Positions 1 through 12,951 of a DNA stretch of 64,000 nucleotides are shown here, piece after piece (within the stretch, counting starts at the first letter, position 1; each line of letters begins with the position of its first letter). The position numbers and the translations under genes are program-made. Under the pieces are notes generated by a model. The model worked only from the letters and a program-made list of their open reading frames with translations. It was not told the DNA's origin and searched no databases. The DNA lies in NCBI RefSeq assembly GCF_963678635.1, contig NC_087063.1, positions 47,102,101 to 47,166,100 of the forward strand. The letters run 5' to 3'. This DNA is from Symsagittifera roscoffensis (lineage: Eukaryota > Xenacoelomorpha > Acoela > Convolutidae).

Positions 1-284
1 TAACTTTATCAAAAAGTTGTCAATCATTCTTCTACAAATTCAATGATCTTTGAGCCCATCTTTTTAGATCATTGAAATGCGAAAGTTCAAATTTTTAAAA
101 CACTAGCAAGTGTTTTTTTTCTGTTTAATTGCGGCCATTGACTCTTTTGCAATAGTCTGTTTCTATCTTTTTTTATTTCCGCTCAAGAAATATTTCTGAA
201 TGTTTGTTCAACGAAGTTTTTTTTGGTTTCTGTACCTGTTTTTTACAAATTGAAATTCATTCCTGGCAAAAAAACGCAAAAGTT

Positions 285-345
285 TTGAAAAACCACAACT
301 ACAAAATTTTCAAAATTAATTTTTGTAGTCGTGGTTTTTCGAAAC
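285..345. repeat. Near-perfect inverted repeat (hairpin)
   Basis: Two arms of about 24 bases, reading ACCACAACTACAAAA and, in inverted form, TTTTTGTAGTCGTGGT, lie around a short AT-rich loop. Transcribed, this would form a strong hairpin. It recurs in the second repeat copy. Confidence 0.75.
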
Positions 346-1279
346 TTTCACATTTTTTTTTCAACTTAGTGGCTCTATTTTAATTTTCTGTATCGCAGCT
401 TGCAATTTGTGTGTGTGTGTGTGGTGTATTGCGACAAAATAGACATGATTAGTGTTTTTGTTACGCGGTGTTTTTTGCGGAAGTCACAGAATAGTCAAAT
501 CAATGGTAGAAACTATCTACGTTACAGCTATCTGCAACAAACTATGCAAATGAGCAAGACTTGTAAAAATTGTTTCGCAATCAGGAGAATCTTGCATTCA
601 TTAAGAAATCTCTATCTATGCGATGACAAATTATGCAGGGGAATTTCCCATAATTTCCCACGTTTTATGCATTGAGCTCAAAATCTCAGATTAAGAGGGA
701 ATTTTTTTTATAAGCGGAAAAAAATCCACAAGATATGGGTCGAATATCCCCCCAAAGACTTTTTGGCAGTCGACAGTAAGCTAAAGTAAAGAAAACAGAA
801 GAAAATCCAGTCGCACAGGGAAGCAGGCAGTCCTTCCATTGATACGCCTTTTTTGAATTTCGGTAGAGCAATTGTCAACAGAAGCAAAATATCTGCAGAA
901 ACTGAAAAATAAAAAACAAAAAATCAATCCCATTTATTCTGATTAAATCTTATTTTAACGAACAGCATTCTTAATACAAAGTACCAGATAATATTAGAAT
1001 ACTAAAAAACTGGAAAATGAATCGACAAAAACTAGGCCGAAAAACCACAAATCCGAAAAAAAATCAGCATCGTGTAATCGCAAGGGGAAAGAAAACAAAA
1101 TATTCGAAGGCAAGGTTAGTAGAATTACAAACTGCAAGAGTAAATGAAGACGTAAAACCAATTTCAAAAAAACCTGCAAAAGAAAACAAATGTGGCACCT
1201 AAGCCGATAAAACATAAGCAAACTAATCATAAACCGAGAATTTTTGAAACGTAGAATATCCCATTTGAAAAAAAAAACA

Positions 1280-1348
1280 GGTTCTGGTCAGAATCGAATT
1301 TAAATACTTTGATTTCCTAGGCGTATTCGTTGCTTCCATACTGCGCGT
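1280..1348 (-). repeat. tRNA-like module, identity unclear
   Basis: On the minus strand there is an A-box-like stretch (GCGCAGTATGGAAGC) followed, at tRNA spacing, by a degraded B-box. The better preserved copy at 5112-5182 has a clean B-box. The anticodon stem does not fold convincingly, so I call it a tRNA-derived repeat, not a tRNA gene. Confidence 0.45.
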
Positions 1349-2116
1349 ACAGTACAAGAGACGCTTAGAAATTTGAATTCACTCAAAATCAAGATACGAA
1401 GTGATTCTCTTAAACGAGTTGTTAACCCGAAAAACCATCTAGATTCCGATTTGATAGCGCTTCCTAATCGCAGGCGTAATTATTATTATGATTACTATGA
1501 CTAGTAATAATATTTCAATATTATGATTACTACGATTATAATCAATATGAATACTATTATCATTCTGAGCAAAATGAAATATTCAATTTTTTTATCACTG
1601 CCAATCTTCAAAAGCTAGTCAAAAACGAATATAAATTATTCGAGAATCATAAGAGTTTCAGTCGAAAATTAACGCGAATTAAGAATGACTTCTGGATGAA
1701 GAATTAAGGTGAAATTTTAAGCTTGTCGAGCGTTAAAGAAAAAAAGTCCTACTTCTATGTAAAGGAACATCGACAAGTTAAGGTAGTTTTTGGAAATTTT
1801 CAGCGCAATTTTGGGAATCAAAAACTTGAAACTTCAAAAAATTTTCGCACAAAATTTGAAAAAAATTTTGAATTATTTTTAAAATTTCGCTTTCGTTTTT
1901 ATAGTAATTTTTCTTCAAAAACTGTTTACCAATTGACCTATTCTAAAAATTGTTTTGACTTTTGGTCAAATATCTAGCTAAATAAAAAGGTAACTTTAGT
2001 TTTACTCCAGTTCAGGTAGTTTTTGGAAATTTTCAGCGCAATTTTGGGAATCAAAAAGCAGCTCTAAAAAGAGCACTAAAAAGTAGAAATAAGCCTCGAG
2101 TTAGTAAAAAAAATCT

Positions 2117-2182
2117 ACCACCTCTCGTTTGGATCTGCGACCTAGAGATTATGAATCTCACGCACATACTACTTATCTACGG
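2117..2182 (-). repeat. tRNA-Met(CAT)-derived module
   Basis: Read on the minus strand, GTGAGATTCATAATCTC gives a four-pair anticodon stem (GAGA with TCTC) around a loop holding CAT. It is followed by a variable stretch TAGGTCG and a degraded T-arm, in the order and spacing of elongator tRNA-Met. The acceptor stem is not recognisable. This is the 3' half of a tRNA embedded in a longer repeat, as in a tRNA-derived SINE. At least ten more copies lie in the first 23 kb. Confidence 0.65.
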
Positions 2183-2561
2183 ATACTTAATTAATCAGGA
2201 ACACTAGGAACAAATAAAGCAGAGAACAGATCCTAAGCTAATTCCAATGCTACAGAACGTGATTCTAGCAAAAAAAAACACCAAATAAGTAAACACTTTT
2301 ATTGAACAATTTTATTTGCCAGTTAGGTTCGACAAAAAAGGTTCGTACTAATACACTACGCTTCGCAAGCTTGGAGTGCACTAATAAGATGCCAATAAAA
2401 TAAATGCTAATAAAATGCTTATTTTAGTCGAGAAACAACAAAGGTTTTGGGCAAATTCTAATTTTTGAAATTAATTATTTCAAATCGCATCAGTATCTCA
2501 AATTCCAAAAATATCAAACAGCTACCTTCAGTTTTATAATTATGATTATTAATAATCCTAA

Positions 2562-3081
2562 CAAGACTGCTTGTATCAGGCAAAGCCCTGAATGTTCCGA
2601 CTGCCTTTTAAGGTTTATGGAGCAGTAATAACTTTGAGAAATTAAATAATACAAAATTAATTTTTTTTTAATTCAAAATTTTTATGAAAATCATCCCCCC
2701 ACACGCCATATAAAGTACAAAAAGATTGATTTCGCTCTTTGTAACAAATCAATTACGGCAAATAAGCTTCTTTTAACCAATTTGGAATGATTTCTAAGAT
2801 GGATTAACTCTCCGCTTACGCGTTAAATAGCGCGAAATATATCGCGCGTTAATTGTCCCAAATTGGTCAAAATGGCACTCTTTAAACCTCCATAACTTTA
2901 CGAAAAATGATCACAGGTGAAATATCTTTTCAAATTTGAGACCAGGACAACAATACCTTTCGGAGGATATAAAAAAATTCCGTCAAAAATGGCTAGTTAA
3001 AAAGTCGAAATCTGTCTGAAGAAAAAAAAACCCACCCCGAGCACAAATATTCCGTTACTTTCGTATCGAAAGTCGGAACAA
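2562..3081. mobile_element. MITE-like element, copy 1
   Basis: About 520 bases are shared with 30758-31284 and bounded on each side by TAA, consistent with a 3-bp target duplication. The ends are CAAGACTGCT and GTCGGAACAA. Inside lies a palindromic core GCGCGAAATATATCGCGC and an inverted TGTTCCGACT/AGTCGGAACA pair near the ends. No coding capacity is visible, so it would be non-autonomous. Family unknown. Confidence 0.6.
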
Positions 3082-3084
3082 TAA

Positions 3085-3900
3085 TAGTAATGTTAATCAT
3101 CATAATGATAATAAGATTAATCTTATAATAACAGACTTGTTTTCTGGCTTGCTATTTATTTATTAAAATCAGTTAAATCATTTAGTAGCTTGGTTTTATA
3201 TAATTTCAAATTTATTCGCTTCTCCGGCACACTTGGGCAGAATTTTCGACTACGCGTAGAATGGCAAAAACCCGAGTTTCGAATCTGGGCAGCATCTGTT
3301 TTTTTTTTTCAAACGGTTTTTTCAGGTCTTCAAAAGTTATCGGCCTACTGTTTATCGGCTTAGTTTCCATGTCATGGGTGTTTCTTGTACTGTAAGTGAT
3401 TGTAATTTAAGGTCTTCTTCTTCTAATCCTGAAATTCGAAAATTCCAGGCATTTATCGATTCCGCTTATGTTCTTATTCTGCTCATTGTACTAATTGTGC
3501 GTCGTTTGAAGGGAAAACAGATTTTTGCTACTGTGTTTTTCTTAGTGGCTGGGAAAAGTCAAAATTTAAGAAACTGTGATATTTCAAACTTTGTTATGGT
3601 ATAACTTTTATCTTCGACTTAACGGGAGTTAACTCAACTTTTCATGTGTCGATGATTTTTTTGGGAGTCTTAACACTTGTTTAGACTCAAATGTACTTTT
3701 TGTGCGGTTTGAATTTTGATTTCTTTTCAAGTTCAGTTCATTTCCGTTGTTGAATGGAAAGCAAACGCCAATATGGAACAGCAAATGGGTAAAGGGCACT
3801 AAAAACAGGATTGACGTTTAATTCCGAAAGTGGATTTTAATTTTCATATTTTCCAGTGCAATAAAGTTTACTTATTGATCCAGTTTTCTCAAATTGGGTT
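3085..3900. other. AT-rich stretch without a gene
   Basis: I see no gene here. A possible tRNA-like T-arm (GAGTTTCGAATC) lies near 3283-3296 on the plus strand, but no matching anticodon stem can be found, so I do not annotate a tRNA. Confidence 0.5.
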
Positions 3901-4172
3901 AACTTTATCAAAAAGTTGTCAATCATTCTTCTACAAATTCAATGATCTTTGAGCCCATCTTTTTAGATCATTGAAATGCGAAAGTTGAAATTTTTAAAAC
4001 ACTAGCAAGTGTTTTTTTTCTGTTTAATTGCGGCCATTGACTCTTTTGCAATAGTCTGTTTCTATCTTTTTTTATTTCCGCTCAAGAAATATTTCTGAAT
4101 ATTTGTTCAACGAAGTTTTTTTTGGTTTCTGTACCTGTTTTTTACAAATTGAAATTCATTCCTGGCAAAAAA

Positions 4173-4245
4173 ACGCAAAAGTTTTAAAACCACAACTACA
4201 AAATTTTCAAAATTAATTTTTGTAGTCGTGGTTTTTCGAAACTTT
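4173..4245. repeat. Near-perfect inverted repeat, second copy
   Basis: This is the counterpart of the hairpin at 285-345. A two-base loss on the left arm leaves the stem otherwise intact. Confidence 0.7.
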
Positions 4246-5111
4246 CACATTTTTTTAGTGGCTCTATTTTAATTTTCTGTATCGAAGCTTGCAATTTGTG
4301 TTTGTGGTGTATTGCGACAACATAGACATGATTAGTGTTTTTGTTACGCGGTGTTTTTTGCGGAAGTCACAGAATAGTCAAATCAATGGTAGAAACTATC
4401 TACGTTACAGCTATCTGCAACAAACTATGCAAATGAGCAAGACTTGTAAAAATTGTTTCGCAATCAGGGGAATCTTGCATTTATTAAGAAATCTCTATCT
4501 ATGCGATGACAACTTATGCAGGGGAATTTCCCATAACACGTTTTATGCATTGAGCTCAAAATCTCAGTTAAGAGGGAATTTTTTTAATAAGCGGGAAAAA
4601 ATCCACAAGATATGGGTCGAATATCCCCCCCAAAGACTTTTTGGCAGTCGACAGTAAGCTAAAGTAAAAAAAAACAGAAGAAAATCCAGTCGCCCAGGGG
4701 AGCAGGCAGTCCTTCCATTGATACGCCTTTTTTGAATTTCGGTAGAGCAATTGTCAACAGAAGCAAAATTTCTGCAAAAATTGAAAAATAAAAAACAAAA
4801 AATCAATCCCATTTATTCTGATTAAATCTTATTTTAACGAACAGCATTCTTAATACAAAGTACCAGATATTATTAGGATACTAAAAAACTGGAAAATGAA
4901 TCGACAAAAACTAGGCCGAAAAACCACAAATCCGAAAAAAATCAGCATGGTGTAATCGCAAGGGGAAAGAAAACAAAATATTCGAAGGCAAGGTTAGTAG
5001 AATTACAAACTGCAAGAGTAAATGAAGACGTAAAACCAATTTCAAAAAAAAAACTGCAAAAGAAAACAAATGTGGCATTTATCCCATTTGAATATATCTC
5101 ATTCAAAAAAA

Positions 5112-5182
5112 CAGGTTCTGGTCAGAATCGAACCTAAATACTTTGATTTCCTAGGCGTATTCGTTGCTTCCATACTGCGCGT
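5112..5182 (-). repeat. tRNA-like module, better preserved copy
   Basis: The minus strand reads GGTTCGATTC, matching the internal B-box of RNA polymerase III tRNA promoters, about 40 bases after an A-box-like GCGCAGTATGG. The presumed anticodon region contains CCTAGG and forms no clear five-pair stem. Confidence 0.5.
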
Positions 5183-5952
5183 ACAGTACAAGAGACGCTT
5201 AGAAATTTGAATTCAATCAAAATCAAGATACGAAGTGATTGTCTTAAACGAGTTGGTAACCCGAAAAACCATCTAAATTCTGATTTGATAGCGCTTCGTA
5301 ATCGCAGGCGTAATCATTATTATGATTACTATGACTAGTATTAATATTTCAATATTATGATTACTACGATTATAATCAATATGAATACTATTATCATTCT
5401 GAGCAAAATGATATATTCAATTTTTTTTATCACTGCCAATCTTCAAAAGCTAGTCAAAAACGAATATAAATTATTCGAGAATCATAAGAGTTTCAGTCGA
5501 AAATTAACGCGAATTAAGAATGACTTCTGGACGAAGAATTAAGGTGAAATTTTAAGCTTGTCGAGCGTTAAAGAAAAAAAGTCCTACTTCTATGTAAAGG
5601 AACATCGACAAGTTAAGGTAGTTTTTGGAAATTTTCAGCGCAATTTTGGGAATCAAAAACTTGAAACTTCAAAAAATTTTCGCACAAAATTTGAAAAAAG
5701 TTTTTAATTATTTTTAAAATTTCGCTTTCGTTTTTATAGTAATTTTTCTTCAAAAACTGTTTACCAATTGACCTATTCTAAAAATTGTTTTGACTTTTGG
5801 TCAAATATCTAGCTAAATAAAAAGGTAACTTTAGTTTTACTCCAGTTCAGGTGGTTTTTGGAAATTTTCAGCGCAATTTTGGGAATCAAAAAGCAGCTCT
5901 AAAAAGAGCACTAAAAAGTAGAAATAAGCCTCGAGTTAGTAAAAAAAATCTA

Positions 5953-6018
5953 CCACCTCTCGTTTGGATCTGCGACCTAGAGATTATGAATCTCACGCAC
6001 ATACTACTTATCTACGGA
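5953..6018 (-). repeat. tRNA-Met(CAT)-derived module
   Basis: This copy belongs to the second long direct repeat and is identical by eye to the one at 2117-2182, including the CAT loop. Confidence 0.65.
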
Positions 6019-6702
6019 TACTTAATTAATCAGGAACACTAGGAACAAATAAAGCAGAGAACAGATCCTAAGCTAATTCCAATGCTACAAAACGTGATTC
6101 TAGCAAAAAAACACCAAATAAGTAAATACTTTTATTGAACAATTTTATTTGCCAGTTAGGTTCGACAAAAAAGGTTCGTACTAATACACTACGCTTCGCA
6201 AGCTTGGAATGCACTAATAAGATGCCAATAAAATAAATGCTAATAAAATGCCAATTCTATGCAGCAAAAATGCCTTCAAATAATAAAAAAAAAACTAGTG
6301 CTAAGTGCGTCGTTGCACCTCCAACAAGTAGCTTAGGAAACTCCAGTTTTTCTCTCAGAGCAAGAAAAACAAGCCACGGCATAAAAAAAGCTGAAAAAAA
6401 AGAAGCGATAACTAGACCGACAATTTCAAGGTACACTCTCTTTGATCCGAGAAAAATGATGTCGAAAAAAGATATTTCAAATAAATTGAATGAAAATTCA
6501 ATTGAGGAATAATACTATCTAGAAAGAAGTTTTTTGTATAAAAAATAGGGCATTCAGATGTATTATACAAAAAAAAAGCGTAAATAAATGCAAAATCAAA
6601 GATGAGAAAAGAAGAAACAAGATATAAATTTTACTAAAATTTTAACTTCAAACATAGCCAACAGACAGTTGGAAAAGAATCAATGAACGCAAATAAACAT
6701 GA

Positions 6703-7835
6703 AACATAGCCAATCGAGGATTGAAAAAGAGTAATGAACGGAAGCAAACATAAAAAAACACTGACTTTCTTGAATATCTCTCAACTTTCGAATTTCAAAG
6801 AAAAAATAGATGCCCTTTAAATTCTTTGAATTTCTAGAACAATTTATGATTGGCGCTTTTTTGATAACAAGAACTCAACTTAAGAAAACTGGATCAATAG
6901 GTAAAGTTTTTCTTCTGCTGGGAAACCTTTCAAATAAATTCCACTTTCGAAACTTGAAATCGTACACGTTTCTTTGCGTCATTTTCACAATCATATTTAG
7001 AGAGTGCTATTTACGCAACTTTCAGAAAATGAAATTCAACTGAAATCAAAAAGTGCATTCAACCAATCATAATAATCATACCAGTAATAAAATTTCAAGA
7101 CTTTAAAAAAAAATCAGCAAGACCTATATAAGAGTCTTCATCAAGTTCATTACTCTTAAAAAAAGAATTTGTTGAAGAAATATCAGATTTCGATAATCAA
7201 AGAGAAAAACAAATGCCCTCAAAGCTCTTGGATCTTCTAGAACAATTTATGATTGGCATTTTTTTGATAAAACTAACCTAATTTTAGGAAACTGGATGAA
7301 TAAGTTAAAAGAATTATTTCGCTGCAAAATCTGAAAATTAAACATCAACTAGCGTGCAACCTACCTTCGGTGCTTCGATTTTTTGACAACTCATGAAAAA
7401 ACCGCATACATTGGAAACCACATCTGCAGGCTTTTAGTGTACTCTGACAGCAAAATATTTAGCTGGTAATTTGATATTTTATAAACTTTATCAAGTCCTA
7501 CTTTCCGTCATCTCGAAAAAATCAACTCTCAAAACTTATAATTAATTGAGATGTGATACTTGGAGGCAAAATTAACGACTCCTAGGAGTACTCTGGCAGC
7601 ACCCAGTTACAGGGTTGGGACATTTAACTTTTGAGAATTTTTTTAAACCTTGGTTAATTAAAAATTTTGGAAAAATCGTAGAAAAAAATCCTCATATCTC
7701 GAAAACTACAAGGATTTGAGCAGTCATGTTTGGAGGCAAGATTTGCAACTCCTATGAAAACCCAGACAGCACCTAACTACAGGGTTAGGAATTTCAAAAT
7801 AAAAAGAATCAAAATTTCATTTTCTAAAAAACTTT
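6703..7835 (+). repeat. 1.13-kb tandem repeat, copy 1
   Basis: The sequence beginning AACATAGCCAATCGA is repeated at 7836 with a period of about 1.13 kb. Each copy holds a TATA-like block and ends in satellite-like monomers. Open frames such as 6810-7043 recur as 7987-8181 but are low-complexity and change length between copies. Confidence 0.8.
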
Positions 7836-9110
7836 GAAACATAGCCAATCGAAGATTGAAAAAGAGTAATGAACGGAGGCAAACATAAAAAAAAACACTG
7901 ACTTTCTTGAATATCTCTCAACTTTCGAATTTCAAAGAAAAAATAGATGCCCTTTAAATTCTTTGAATTTCTAGAACAATTTATGATTGGCGCTTTTTTT
8001 GATAACAAGAACTCAACTTAAAAAAACTGGATCAATAGGTAAAGTTTTTCTTCTGCTGGGAAACCTTTCAAATAAATTCCACTTTCGAAACTTGAAATCG
8101 TACACGTTTCTTTGCGTCATTTTCACAATCAGATTTAGAGAGTGCTATTTACGTAACTTTCAGAAAATGAAATTCAATTGAAATCAAAAAGTGCATTCAA
8201 CCAATCATAATAATCATACCAATAATAAAATTTCAAGACTTTTTTTTTTAAAAAAATCAGCAAGACCTATATAAGAGTCTTCATCAAGTTCATTACTCTT
8301 AAAAAAAGAATTTGTTGAAGAAATATCAACTTTCGATAATCAAAGAGAAAAATAAATGCCCTCAAAGCTCTTGGATCTTCTAGAACAATTTATGATTGGC
8401 ATTTTTTTGATAAAACTAACCTAATTTTAGAAAACTGGATGAATAAGTTAAAAGAATTATTTCGCTGCAAAATCTGAAAATTAAACATCAACTAGCGTGC
8501 AACCCACCTTCGGTGCTTCGATTTTTTGACAAGACATGAAAAAACCGCATACATTGGAAACCACATCTTCAGGCTTTTAGTGTACTCTGACAGCAAACTA
8601 TTTAGCTGGTAATTTGATATTTTATAAACTTTTTCAAGTCCTACTTTCCGTCATCTCGAAAAAATCAACTCTCAAAACTTATTTTATTATTTGTGTAGTG
8701 ATACTTGGAGGCAAAATTAACCACTCCTAGGAGTACTCTGGCAGCACCCAATTACAGGGTTGGGATATTTAATTTTTGAGAATTTTTCTAAACCTTGGTT
8801 AATTAAAAATTTTGGAAAAATCGTAGAAAAAAATCCTCATATCTCAAAAACTACAAGGATTTGAGCAGTCATAGTTGGAGGCAAGATTTGTAACTCCTAT
8901 GAAAACCCAGACAGCACCCAACTACAGGGTTAGGAATTTCAAATTTTGAAAAAAAAACTTTTGCTGAGTTTTTTGAAAAATTTATTTAAAAAAATCGCAA
9001 AAAAGGCATATCTCGACAATTACAAGGCTTTGAGCAGTTAAAATTGGAGGCATTGTTCGCAATAGCTTAGAGTACTTCGATAGCCCATAACTACACGGTT
9101 TCATCGGTTC
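7390..9110 (+). repeat. Satellite-like monomers, family A
   Basis: Irregular monomers of roughly 100-190 bases share three blocks: ACTACAAGGATTTGAGCAGT, then GGAGGCAAGATTTGCAACTC, then ACAGCACCCAACTACAGGGT. They occur at about 7390-7800 and 8520-9110 here. The family recurs at every junction of the long units and inside a kaptin intron. Confidence 0.75.
7836..8960 (+). repeat. 1.13-kb tandem repeat, copy 2
   Basis: The second copy of the pair differs by scattered substitutions and homopolymer indels. It runs directly into further satellite-like monomers up to 9110. Confidence 0.8.
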
Positions 9111-9825
9111 ATTGAAAAAAACTTTCTAATTTTTATTATGAATATGATTATTGTTCCGACCATTGAAAATGGGGAGGAACTTTGTATTCGGGTGTGTTTT
9201 AGGTTTTTTTTTGGCTTGATGTTTTCCCTGCGAAATCGCCACCACAAAAATCATCGGAAAATAATATGATATATCATATTAAAGCCTTTTCAGTCGTGAT
9301 CCGAACGACAAAAAAAATTTCGAAAAAAGTTCGTGTCAAAAAAAAAACAGGTTTGAAAATTTTTTTGATTTTTGGTCAGATATCTAGCAGATAAAAAAGG
9401 TGGTTAGTAGTTGCAATAGCTTAATTAAGCATTATTTAAGTCAAGAAAATTTAGTTTTACTACAACTAAGGTAGTTTTTGGAAATTTTCAGAGCAAGTTT
9501 GGGAATCAAAAACAAAACTTCAAAAAATTTTCGCACAAATTTTGAGAAAAGTTTTGAATTATTTTTAAAATTTTGCTTTCGTTTTTCTAGTATTTTTTCT
9601 TCGAAAACTGTTTTCCAACTGACCTACTCTAATATTTTCTTATCACATGCAGAAAACATTTTTGTATTTTTAAGACTGTGGTTGCAACATTCTGCGCTAC
9701 TTGCACAGTAATCGGCTATCCTCTTGTTATGCAGAATAAATTGATTATGATTAATTTGCTTATATTATCAATATTATGATGACTATTATCACCCACAGGC
9801 GAAGCCTCGTAGTTAGCAAGCTGTT

Positions 9826-9888
9826 GATAGTGACGGAATTGAACCTACGACATAGAGATTAAGAGTTCTCGCATCGGATCATTGATAA
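9826..9888 (-). repeat. tRNA-Lys(CTT)-derived module
   Basis: The minus strand reads GAGAACTCTTAATCTC and then GTCGTAGGTTCAATTCC. That is a GAGA/TCTC anticodon stem around CTT, with a B-box (GGTTCAATTCC) at the right distance, closely following the plan of tRNA-Lys. The 5' half and acceptor stem are lost. It lies directly beside the tRNA-Met-like module. Confidence 0.65.
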
Positions 9889-9995
9889 ATTCCAACAAAG
9901 CGAAAGCTGCGCTTGGCGAACGCTAGCGAGAACACAAAAAGCAGCTCTAAAAAGTGCACTAAAACAGAAATAAGCCCCAATTAGAAAAAAAAATA

Positions 9996-10060
9996 CCACC
10001 TCTCGTTTCGATCTGCGACCTAGAGATTATGAATCTCACGCACATACTACTTATCAACGG
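9996..10060 (-). repeat. tRNA-Met(CAT)-derived module
   Basis: The anticodon stem and CAT loop are kept. The flank downstream on the plus strand (tail ending near 10150) is shared with the other copies, so the module is part of a repeat of about 200 bases or more. Confidence 0.6.
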
Positions 10061-11339
10061 ATACTTAATCAATCAGAAACACTAGCCACAAATAAAGCAG
10101 AGGACAGATCCTAAGCTAATTCCAATACTACAGATCGTGATTTTAGCAAAAAAAACACCAAATAGGTAAACGCTTTTAATGAACAATTTTATTGCGAGTT
10201 AGGTTCGACAAAAAAGGTTCGTACTAATACACTACGCTTCGCAAGCTTGCAAGTGCACTAATAAGATGCCAATAAAAAAGATGCTAATAAAATGCCAATT
10301 CTATGCAGCAAAAATTCCTTCAAATATGAAAAAAAATAAGGCTAAGTGCGGCGTTGCATCTCCAACAAATAGCATAGGAAACTCCAGTTTTTCCCTCAGA
10401 GCAAGAAAGACAAGCCACGGCATAAAATAAGCTAAAAAAAGAAGCAATAACTAGACCGACAATTTCAAGGTACCCTCTCTTTGATCCGAGAAAAATGATG
10501 TCATAAAAAGATATTTCTAAAAAAATTTGAACGCAAACTGAATTGAGGAATAACACTATTCAAAAAGAAGTTTTTTGTATAAAAAATAGGGCATTCAGGT
10601 GTTAAACAAAAAAACCGTAAATAAATGCAAAATCGAAGTTGAGAAAAATAGAACCAAGATATGAAATTAACTGCATTTTTAACTTCAAACATAGCCAACA
10701 GAGAGTTGAGAAAGAATCAATGAAAGCAAGAAAACATGAAACAGCAAATCGAACATTGGAAAAGAGTAATGAACGCAAGCAAACATAAGAAAAAACATCG
10801 ACTTTCTTGAATATCTCTCAACTTTCGAATTTCAAAAAAATAGATGCCCTTTAAATTCTTTAAAATTCTAGAACAATTTATGATTGGCGCTTTTTTGATA
10901 ACATGAAGTCAACTTGAGAAGACTGGATCAAAAGGTAGAGTTTTTTTTCTGCTGGGAAACCTTTAAAATAAATTCCACTTTCGAAACTTGAAATCATACG
11001 CATTTTTTTGCGTCATTTTCACGTTCATATTTGGAGAGTGCTATTAAAGTAACTTTCAGAAAATGATTTTCAAATGAACTCAAAAACAAAAAGTACATTA
11101 TAGCAGACTTTGTTTAAAAAAAATCTGCAAGACCTATATAAGAGTCTACATCAAGTTCATTACTCTTAAAAAAAATGTTGAAGAAATATCAACTTTCGAA
11201 AATCAAAGAGAAAAACAAATGCTCTCAAAACTCTTGGACCTTCTAGAACAATTACTGATTGGCATTTTTTTGATAAAATTAACCCAAGTTGAGAAAACTG
11301 GATAAGTTAAAAAAACTATTTCGCTGCAAAATCTGAAAA

Positions 11340-12120
11340 TCAAACATCAACTAGCGTGTAACGCACCTCCGGTGTTTCGAATTTTTGACAACCCGTGAAA
11401 AACCGCATACATTGGAAACCACATCTGCAGGCTTTTAGTGTACTCTGACAGCACCCAATTATTTGGCTGGTAATTTGATATTTTATAAATTTTTTCAAGT
11501 CCTACTTTCAGTCATCTCGAAGAAATCAACTCTCAAAACTTATAATTATTTGAGGAATCATACTTGGAGGCAAAATTAACAATTCCTGAGATTACCCTGG
11601 CAGCACCCAATTACAGTGTTGGGATATTTAAATTGTGAGAATTTTTTTAAGCCTTAGTTAATAGTAAATTTTGGAAAAATCATAGAAAAAAAATCTCATA
11701 TCTGGAAAACTACAAAGATTAGAAGAGTCATAATTGGATGCAGGGTTCACAAACCGAGTGAGTACTCTGACAGCCCCCACCAACAGGGTTTAGAACTTCA
11801 AAATTTGAAGAAAAAAATTTGTTTGGGTTTTTTGAAACTTTTCTGAAAAAATCACAAAATACGTCATATCTCAAAAACTACAAAGAAATGATCAGTTATA
11901 TTTGAAGGCAAGATTCGCAACTCCCGAGAGTACTCTGACAGTACCCAACTACAGGGCAAGGAGTTTCAAAATTTTGAAAAAAAAACTTCTGCTGAGTTTT
12001 TTTAAAAAACTTATCAAAAAAATTGCAAAAAAGGCATATCTCGACAATTACAAGGCTATGAGCAGTTAAAATTGGAGGCAACGTTCGCAATACCTGAGAG
12101 TACTCCGATAGCCCATAACT
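11340..12120 (+). repeat. Satellite-like monomers, family A
   Basis: Several monomers close the 3.0-kb unit. Monomer boundaries are marked by ACAGCACCCAATTA and related sequence. Confidence 0.7.
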
Positions 12121-12886
12121 ACACGGTTGCATCAGTTCATTGAAAAGTACTTTCTATATTTTATTCAATTCTAATTACTATGACTACAATTATTATTTTT
12201 ATTATGAGTATGATTATTGTTCCGACCATTGAAAATGGGGAGTAACTTTGTATTCGGGTGTGTTTTAGGTTGTTTTTTTTTGGCTTTTGTTTTCAATGCA
12301 AAATCGCCACCACAAATAATCATCGGAAAATAATAAGATATATCATATTAAAGCCTTTTCAGTCGTGATCCGAACGACAAAAAAAACTCGAAAAAATGTT
12401 CGTGTCAAAAAAAACAGGTTTGAAACTTTTGATTTTTGGTCAGATATCTAGCAAATAAAAAAGGTGGTTAGTATTTGCAATAGCTTATTTAAGCTTAATT
12501 TAAGCCAAGAAAACTTAGTTTTACTACAGTTAAGGTAGTTTTTGGAAATTTTCAGCGCAAGTTTGGGAATCAAAAACAAAACTTCAAAAAATTTTCGCAC
12601 AAAATTTGAAAAAAGTTTTGAATTAATTTTAAAATTTTGCTTTCGTTTTTCCAGTACTTTTTCTTCAAAAACTGTTTTCCAACTGACCTACTCTAATAAT
12701 TTTTTATCACATGCAGAAAACATTTTTGTGTTTTTTAAGACTGTGGTTTGAACATTCTGCGCTACTTGCACAGTAATCGGCTATCCTCTTGTTATGCAGA
12801 ATAAATTGATTATGATTATTTTGTTTATATTATCAATATTATGATCACTATTATCACACACAGGCGAAGCCTCGTAGTTAGCAAGC

Positions 12887-12951
12887 TGTTGATAGTGACG
12901 GAATTGAACCTACGACATAGAGATTAAGAGTTCTCGCATCGGATCATTGAT
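12887..12951 (-). repeat. tRNA-Lys(CTT)-derived module
   Basis: This copy keeps the CTT loop and the B-box. It immediately precedes the triplet of tRNA-Met-like modules on the plus-strand map. Confidence 0.65.

Larger units (their letters stand above)
1..3900 (+). repeat. Long direct repeat, copy 1
   Basis: The first base of the window begins a sequence that starts again, nearly unchanged, at 3901. Similarity holds over about 2.4 kb (1-2390 against 3901-6240) and then stops. The remainder of this copy (2391-3900) holds a MITE-like insertion and unique AT-rich DNA. Short open frames inside, such as a lysine-rich one at 1017-1202, are broken in the second copy and are not credible genes. The array probably continues upstream of the window. 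Confidence 0.85.
3901..6240 (+). repeat. Long direct repeat, copy 2 (partial)
   Basis: This is the second copy of the sequence at 1-2390, with small indels in homopolymers and simple repeats. After about 6240 it continues into sequence shared with the downstream tandem units (compare 10290 and 13790), not into the sequence that follows copy 1. The junction therefore marks a switch between two repeat types. Confidence 0.85.
9098..12120 (+). repeat. Long tandem unit, 3.0 kb
   Basis: Unit boundaries are set by the recurring CACGGTT...ATCGGTTCATTGAAAA anchor at 9098, 12121, 15804 and 19487. This unit is about 3.02 kb, shorter than the next two because it has a single tRNA-Met-like module instead of three and shorter satellite-like blocks. 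No gene is supported. Confidence 0.8.

Noticed and set aside
1017-1202. Small lysine-rich open frame
   Set aside because: The second repeat copy near 4895 has a frameshift in the same place and no conserved protein, and the sequence is low-complexity.
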